From Pseudomonas turukhanskensis (lineage in GTDB: Bacteria; Pseudomonadota; Gammaproteobacteria; Pseudomonadales; Pseudomonadaceae): a stretch of 54,123 bases of DNA. The stretch's first letter is position 1; the number at the start of each line of letters is the position of its first letter. Shown here piece by piece: positions 51,385 to 54,123 of the stretch. Both the position numbers and the translations under genes were made by a program. Location: NCBI RefSeq assembly GCF_027922365.1, contig NZ_BSFN01000010.1, forward strand, positions 1 through 54,123. The letters run 5' to 3'. The notes beneath the pieces were generated by a model. That model did not search any database and was not told the origin of the DNA. It was given only the letters and a program-made list of their open reading frames with translations.

Positions 51385-51777
51385 ATGACCCTGACCCACC
51401 CCCAACGCTCCCGCTCGCTGACCGCCTGGCTGCTGTATGCCAGCGTGCTGTTCAGTCTGTTCGCCTGCGGTATTCACCACGGGCAAATGAGCGGCATGAG
51501 TTTAAGTGGCCTGGGTGGTGGGTCCTGTACCCTGGCTGGTCACGGAGGGCCGGCCATCGATGCCAGCGGCACCGATCAGCAGCAACCCCATATCGACCAG
51601 ATGAGTTGCCCGCTATGTTCGTCCTTCGGCCTAGCCGTGGCGCTCAATAGCGCCGGTTGGTCGCTCAGCTATTTTCCGGCGCCTGCCATCACCCGCCACG
51701 TCGCCAACACGTGGCCTCAAGCGCCGCCGCGCTATAGCTGGCCTTCGCTTAATCCTCGCGCTTCGCCCTTCGTCTGA
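51385..51777 (+). CDS. DUF2946 domain protein
   Basis: A 130-residue exported protein matching DUF2946 by layout. It has a hydrophobic N-terminal segment (about 12-30, LTAWLLYASVLFSLFACG), a Gly/Ser-rich middle with HHGQMSGMSLSG and a central CPLC pair (MSCPLCSSFGLAV). Members often sit beside copper-receptor genes, and the Met/His/Cys-rich stretch would suit metal binding; that role is inference. The start is either this ATG or the GTG at 51367. It lies 98 bp upstream of the copper receptor gene. Confidence 0.72.
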   Translation: MTLTHPQRSRSLTAWLLYASVLFSLFACGIHHGQMSGMSLSGLGGGSCTLAGHGGPAIDASGTDQQQPHIDQMSCPLCSSFGLAVALNSAGWSLSYFPAPAITRHVANTWPQAPPRYSWPSLNPRASPFV

Positions 51778-51875
51778 ACGTCTAGCGACCTGTTTCGGTC
51801 GCGCTTTCTTTCTTGTTTCCCCGGCTGTTAACGCCAGGGATCTCTGACGCTCACGTATTGCGCAAGGATTTCACC

Positions 51876-53951
51876 ATGTCGTTCAAACCCTTCTGGCTGC
51901 TTGCCACCCTGGCACCGCTGTCTGGCTTGGCTAGCGCCCAGGAAACCAGCGAAACGGTCGCCGAAGACCACACGGCCCATATTCTTCAGGCCGCTATCAT
52001 CACGGCGGTGCAGCAAAGTTCGCCGCTCACTGTGGTCACCAATCCCAAGGACGCCCGCCAGCCCGTGCCGGCCAGCGACGGTGCTGATTACCTGAAAACC
52101 ATCCCCGGTTTTTCCGTGGTGCGAAATGGCGGCAGCAATGGCGACCCGGTGCTGCGCGGTATGTTCGGTTCGCGCCTGAACATCCGCACCAACGGCGGCC
52201 TGATGATCGGCGCCTGCCCCGGACGCATGGATGCGCCCACGTCCTATATCTCGCCGGAAACCTTCGACAAACTCACCGTTATCAAAGGCCCGCAAACCGT
52301 GCTGTGGGGTCCCGGTGCGTCGGCCGGTACGGTGTTGTTCGAACGTGAGCCGGAGCAGTTTTCCAAGTTGGGTGGGCGCTTGAATGGCAGCGTGCTGGCC
52401 GGCTCCAACGGCCGCTTCGACAAGGTGCTCGACGGCGCCATCGGCAGCGACCAGGGCTACCTGCGTCTAGTTGGCAACCAGAGCCATTCCGATGACTACC
52501 AGGACGGCAACAACGACACCGTGCCCTCGCGCTGGGACAAGTGGAATAGCGACGTGGCGCTTGGCTGGACGCCCGATGCCGACACCCTGATCGAGCTGAC
52601 CGCCGGCAAAGGCGATGGCCAGGCGCGCTATGCCGGGCGCGGCATGGACGGCAGTCAGTTCAAACGCGAAAGCCTTGGCCTGCGTATCGAAAAGAGCAAC
52701 CTGGGCGATGTGCTGAGCAAAATCGAAGGGCAGGTGTACTACAACTACGCCGATCACGTGATGGACAACTTCCGTCTGCGCACCCCGGACCCCACCAGCA
52801 GCATGCCGATGCCCATGGCCGCCGCCGTCGACCGCCGCACCCTCGGTGGTCGGCTGGCGGCCACCTGGAACTGGACGGATGTGGAACTCATCACCGGCGT
52901 TGATGCCCTGCGCAGCGAGCATCGCGAGCGCAGCTCCACTTACGACATGATGACCGCTCGCTACACCGACGCAGACCAATTCCCCTGGAGCAAAGACGCG
53001 CTGTTCCACAATTACGGCGCCTTTGCCGAGCTGACCTGGAACGCCGCCGAACGCACCCGCCTGATCAGTGGCGCGCGCCTGGACCGCGCCGAGGCCACCG
53101 ACTACCGACAAACCGTCGGCATGATGAACATGCCCAACCCGACCGCCGACCAGACCCGGGGCGACACCTTGCCCAGCGGGTTTGTGCGTTACGAATATGA
53201 CCTGGCTGACTCGCCCACCACCCTTTACGCCGGCCTTGGCCATGCCCAGCGCTTCCCTGACTACTGGGAGCTGTTCTCCCCCACCAATGGCCCGAGTGGC
53301 AGCGTCAATGCTTTTGAAGGCGCCAAGCCGGAGAAAACCACGCAGCTGGATGTGGGTGTGCAGTACGGCGGCGATAAGCTGCAGGCCTGGGCCTCGGGGT
53401 ACGTCGGCCAGGTGCGCGACTACCTGCTGTTCACCTACAGCCCCGGCATGATGGGCGAGAGCACACAGGTGCAGAACATCGATGCGCGCATCATGGGCGG
53501 TGAACTGGGCGTGGCGTATCAACTGACCAGCAACTGGAAAACCGATGCCACCCTGGCCTATGCCTGGGGCAAGAACAGCTCCGATGGCCAGGCGCTGCCG
53601 CAAATGCCGCCGCTGGAAGCCCGCTTTGGCCTAAATTATGAGCGTGAGGTCTTTAGTGCCGGCGCACTGGGGCGGGTAGTGGCCAGGCAGGGGCGGATCG
53701 CCGAAGGGCAGGGCAATGTGGTGGGGCAAGACTTTGCTGAAAGTTCAGGGTTTGGTGTGTTCTCGCTGAACGCGGCGTACCGCATCAGCAAGCAATTCAA
53801 AGTCAGCACGGGCGTCGACAACCTGTTTAACAAGGCCTATGCGGAGCACCTGAACCTGGCGGGTAATGCAGGGTTTGGTTACCCGGCTGATGATGTGGCG
53901 ATCAATGAGCCTGGGCGTACGTTGTGGACCAAAGTGGATTTCAGTTTTTGA
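51876..53951 (+). CDS. oprC: TonB-dependent copper receptor (OprC type)
   Basis: A 691-residue outer-membrane receptor. It has a signal peptide (about 1-21, ending LASAQ), a plug with LKTIPGFSVVRNGGSNGDPV and VIKGPQTVLWGPGASAGTV, and a 22-strand barrel ending WTKVDFSF. The copper site residues of P. aeruginosa OprC recalled from its structure (Cys143, Met147, His323, Met325) correspond to Cys114 and Met118 in GACPGRMDAP, and His294 and Met296 in ADHVMDN, with one constant offset of 29. All four are conserved here, so it should take up copper. The start at 51876 gives a clean leader with AAGGA upstream. It forms a unit with the DUF2946 gene. Confidence 0.93.
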   Translation: MSFKPFWLLATLAPLSGLASAQETSETVAEDHTAHILQAAIITAVQQSSPLTVVTNPKDARQPVPASDGADYLKTIPGFSVVRNGGSNGDPVLRGMFGSRLNIRTNGGLMIGACPGRMDAPTSYISPETFDKLTVIKGPQTVLWGPGASAGTVLFEREPEQFSKLGGRLNGSVLAGSNGRFDKVLDGAIGSDQGYLRLVGNQSHSDDYQDGNNDTVPSRWDKWNSDVALGWTPDADTLIELTAGKGDGQARYAGRGMDGSQFKRESLGLRIEKSNLGDVLSKIEGQVYYNYADHVMDNFRLRTPDPTSSMPMPMAAAVDRRTLGGRLAATWNWTDVELITGVDALRSEHRERSSTYDMMTARYTDADQFPWSKDALFHNYGAFAELTWNAAERTRLISGARLDRAEATDYRQTVGMMNMPNPTADQTRGDTLPSGFVRYEYDLADSPTTLYAGLGHAQRFPDYWELFSPTNGPSGSVNAFEGAKPEKTTQLDVGVQYGGDKLQAWASGYVGQVRDYLLFTYSPGMMGESTQVQNIDARIMGGELGVAYQLTSNWKTDATLAYAWGKNSSDGQALPQMPPLEARFGLNYEREVFSAGALGRVVARQGRIAEGQGNVVGQDFAESSGFGVFSLNAAYRISKQFKVSTGVDNLFNKAYAEHLNLAGNAGFGYPADDVAINEPGRTLWTKVDFSF

Positions 53952-53977
53952 TCCGGTAATGGAGCAAGGCTCAAGAT

Positions 53978-54058
53978 TCTGGATCCCGGCCTGCGCCGGG
54001 ATGACGGTTTTTTTCCAACCAGCTCCGTCATCCCGGCGAAGGCTGGGATCCAGAGTCC
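53978..54058. repeat. Inverted REP pair (GGATCCCGGC family)
   Basis: TCTGGATCCCGGCCTGCGCCGGGATGACGG-type hairpin, then an inverted partner CCGTCATCCCGGCGAAGGCTGGGATCCAGA. It is related to the pairs that make up the tract at 38700-39230. Confidence 0.8.
53983..54015 (+). terminator. Terminator of the copper receptor gene within a REP repeat
   Basis: ATCCCGGC-CTGC-GCCGGGAT is a perfect 8-bp stem followed by GACGG and eight T residues. It lies 32 nt after the stop. It doubles as the first hairpin of the repeat pair described at 53978-54058. Confidence 0.78.
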
Positions 54059-54097
54059 CAAGTTGGTAATGCAGCCCAAAACGAAGTAATGCCCGGA

Positions 54098-54123
54098 ATG
54101 CTGGATCCCGGCCTGCGCCGGGA
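54098..54123 (+). repeat. Third REP copy, cut by the window end
   Basis: The GGATCCCGGCCTGCGCCGGGA hairpin starts again and is truncated at the window's last base. Confidence 0.7.

Overview
The window looks like Pseudomonas chromosome (P. fluorescens or P. putida type). It is GC-rich with short intergenic gaps. It holds the RraB, GNAT-TamA-TamB, glycogen phosphorylase, MgtC and OprC-type genes usual in that genus, and several palindromic REP-like repeat families. This assignment rests on gene content and protein similarity recalled from memory; no search was run. There are 43 protein-coding genes supported here and no rRNA, tRNA or CRISPR array.

Layout. 0-1.8 kb: repeat-bearing intergenic DNA, rraB-like gene, class I glutamine amidotransferase. 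2.1-6.2 kb: a four-gene unit (circularly permuted ATP-grasp, alpha-E, transglutaminase-like, Anbu proteasome-like peptidase), with a near-consensus sigma-54 promoter and an NtrC-like site in front. 6.2-13.3 kb: exonuclease III, GNAT, TamA and TamB. 13.4-19.8 kb (minus): MFP, HAE1-type RND pump, response regulator, sensor kinase in one operon. 20-23.5 kb: serine/threonine dehydratase, a second exonuclease III, Zn alcohol dehydrogenase, and a small DUF3509-like protein. 23.6-27.7 kb (minus): a type VI secretion cargo cassette (DUF4123 chaperone, DUF3304, DUF2235 lipase effector, DUF3304).

28.2-38.0 kb is the most striking part. A kaiC-kaiB-kaiB-hybrid histidine kinase operon on the plus strand runs tail to tail into a minus-strand operon of bacteriophytochrome, response regulator, two-receiver hybrid kinase and heme oxygenase. 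A Kai-type ATPase switch and a complete red-light sensor with its own chromophore enzyme therefore sit 67 bp apart, each ending in a hybrid kinase. Any functional link is inference.

38.1-39.3 kb: DUF3087 protein and a 126-bp-period repeat tract. 39.3-44.4 kb: a catabolic-looking operon (amidohydrolase, C45 acyltransferase, MFS transporter) divergent from a LysR regulator. 44.6-51.2 kb: second DUF3509-like paralogue, small membrane proteins, DUF2513, glycogen phosphorylase, a run of four small minus-strand genes including a 59-residue gene, a Cys-rich microprotein and MgtC. 51.4-54 kb: DUF2946 protein and an OprC-type copper receptor, followed by REP repeats running off the window.
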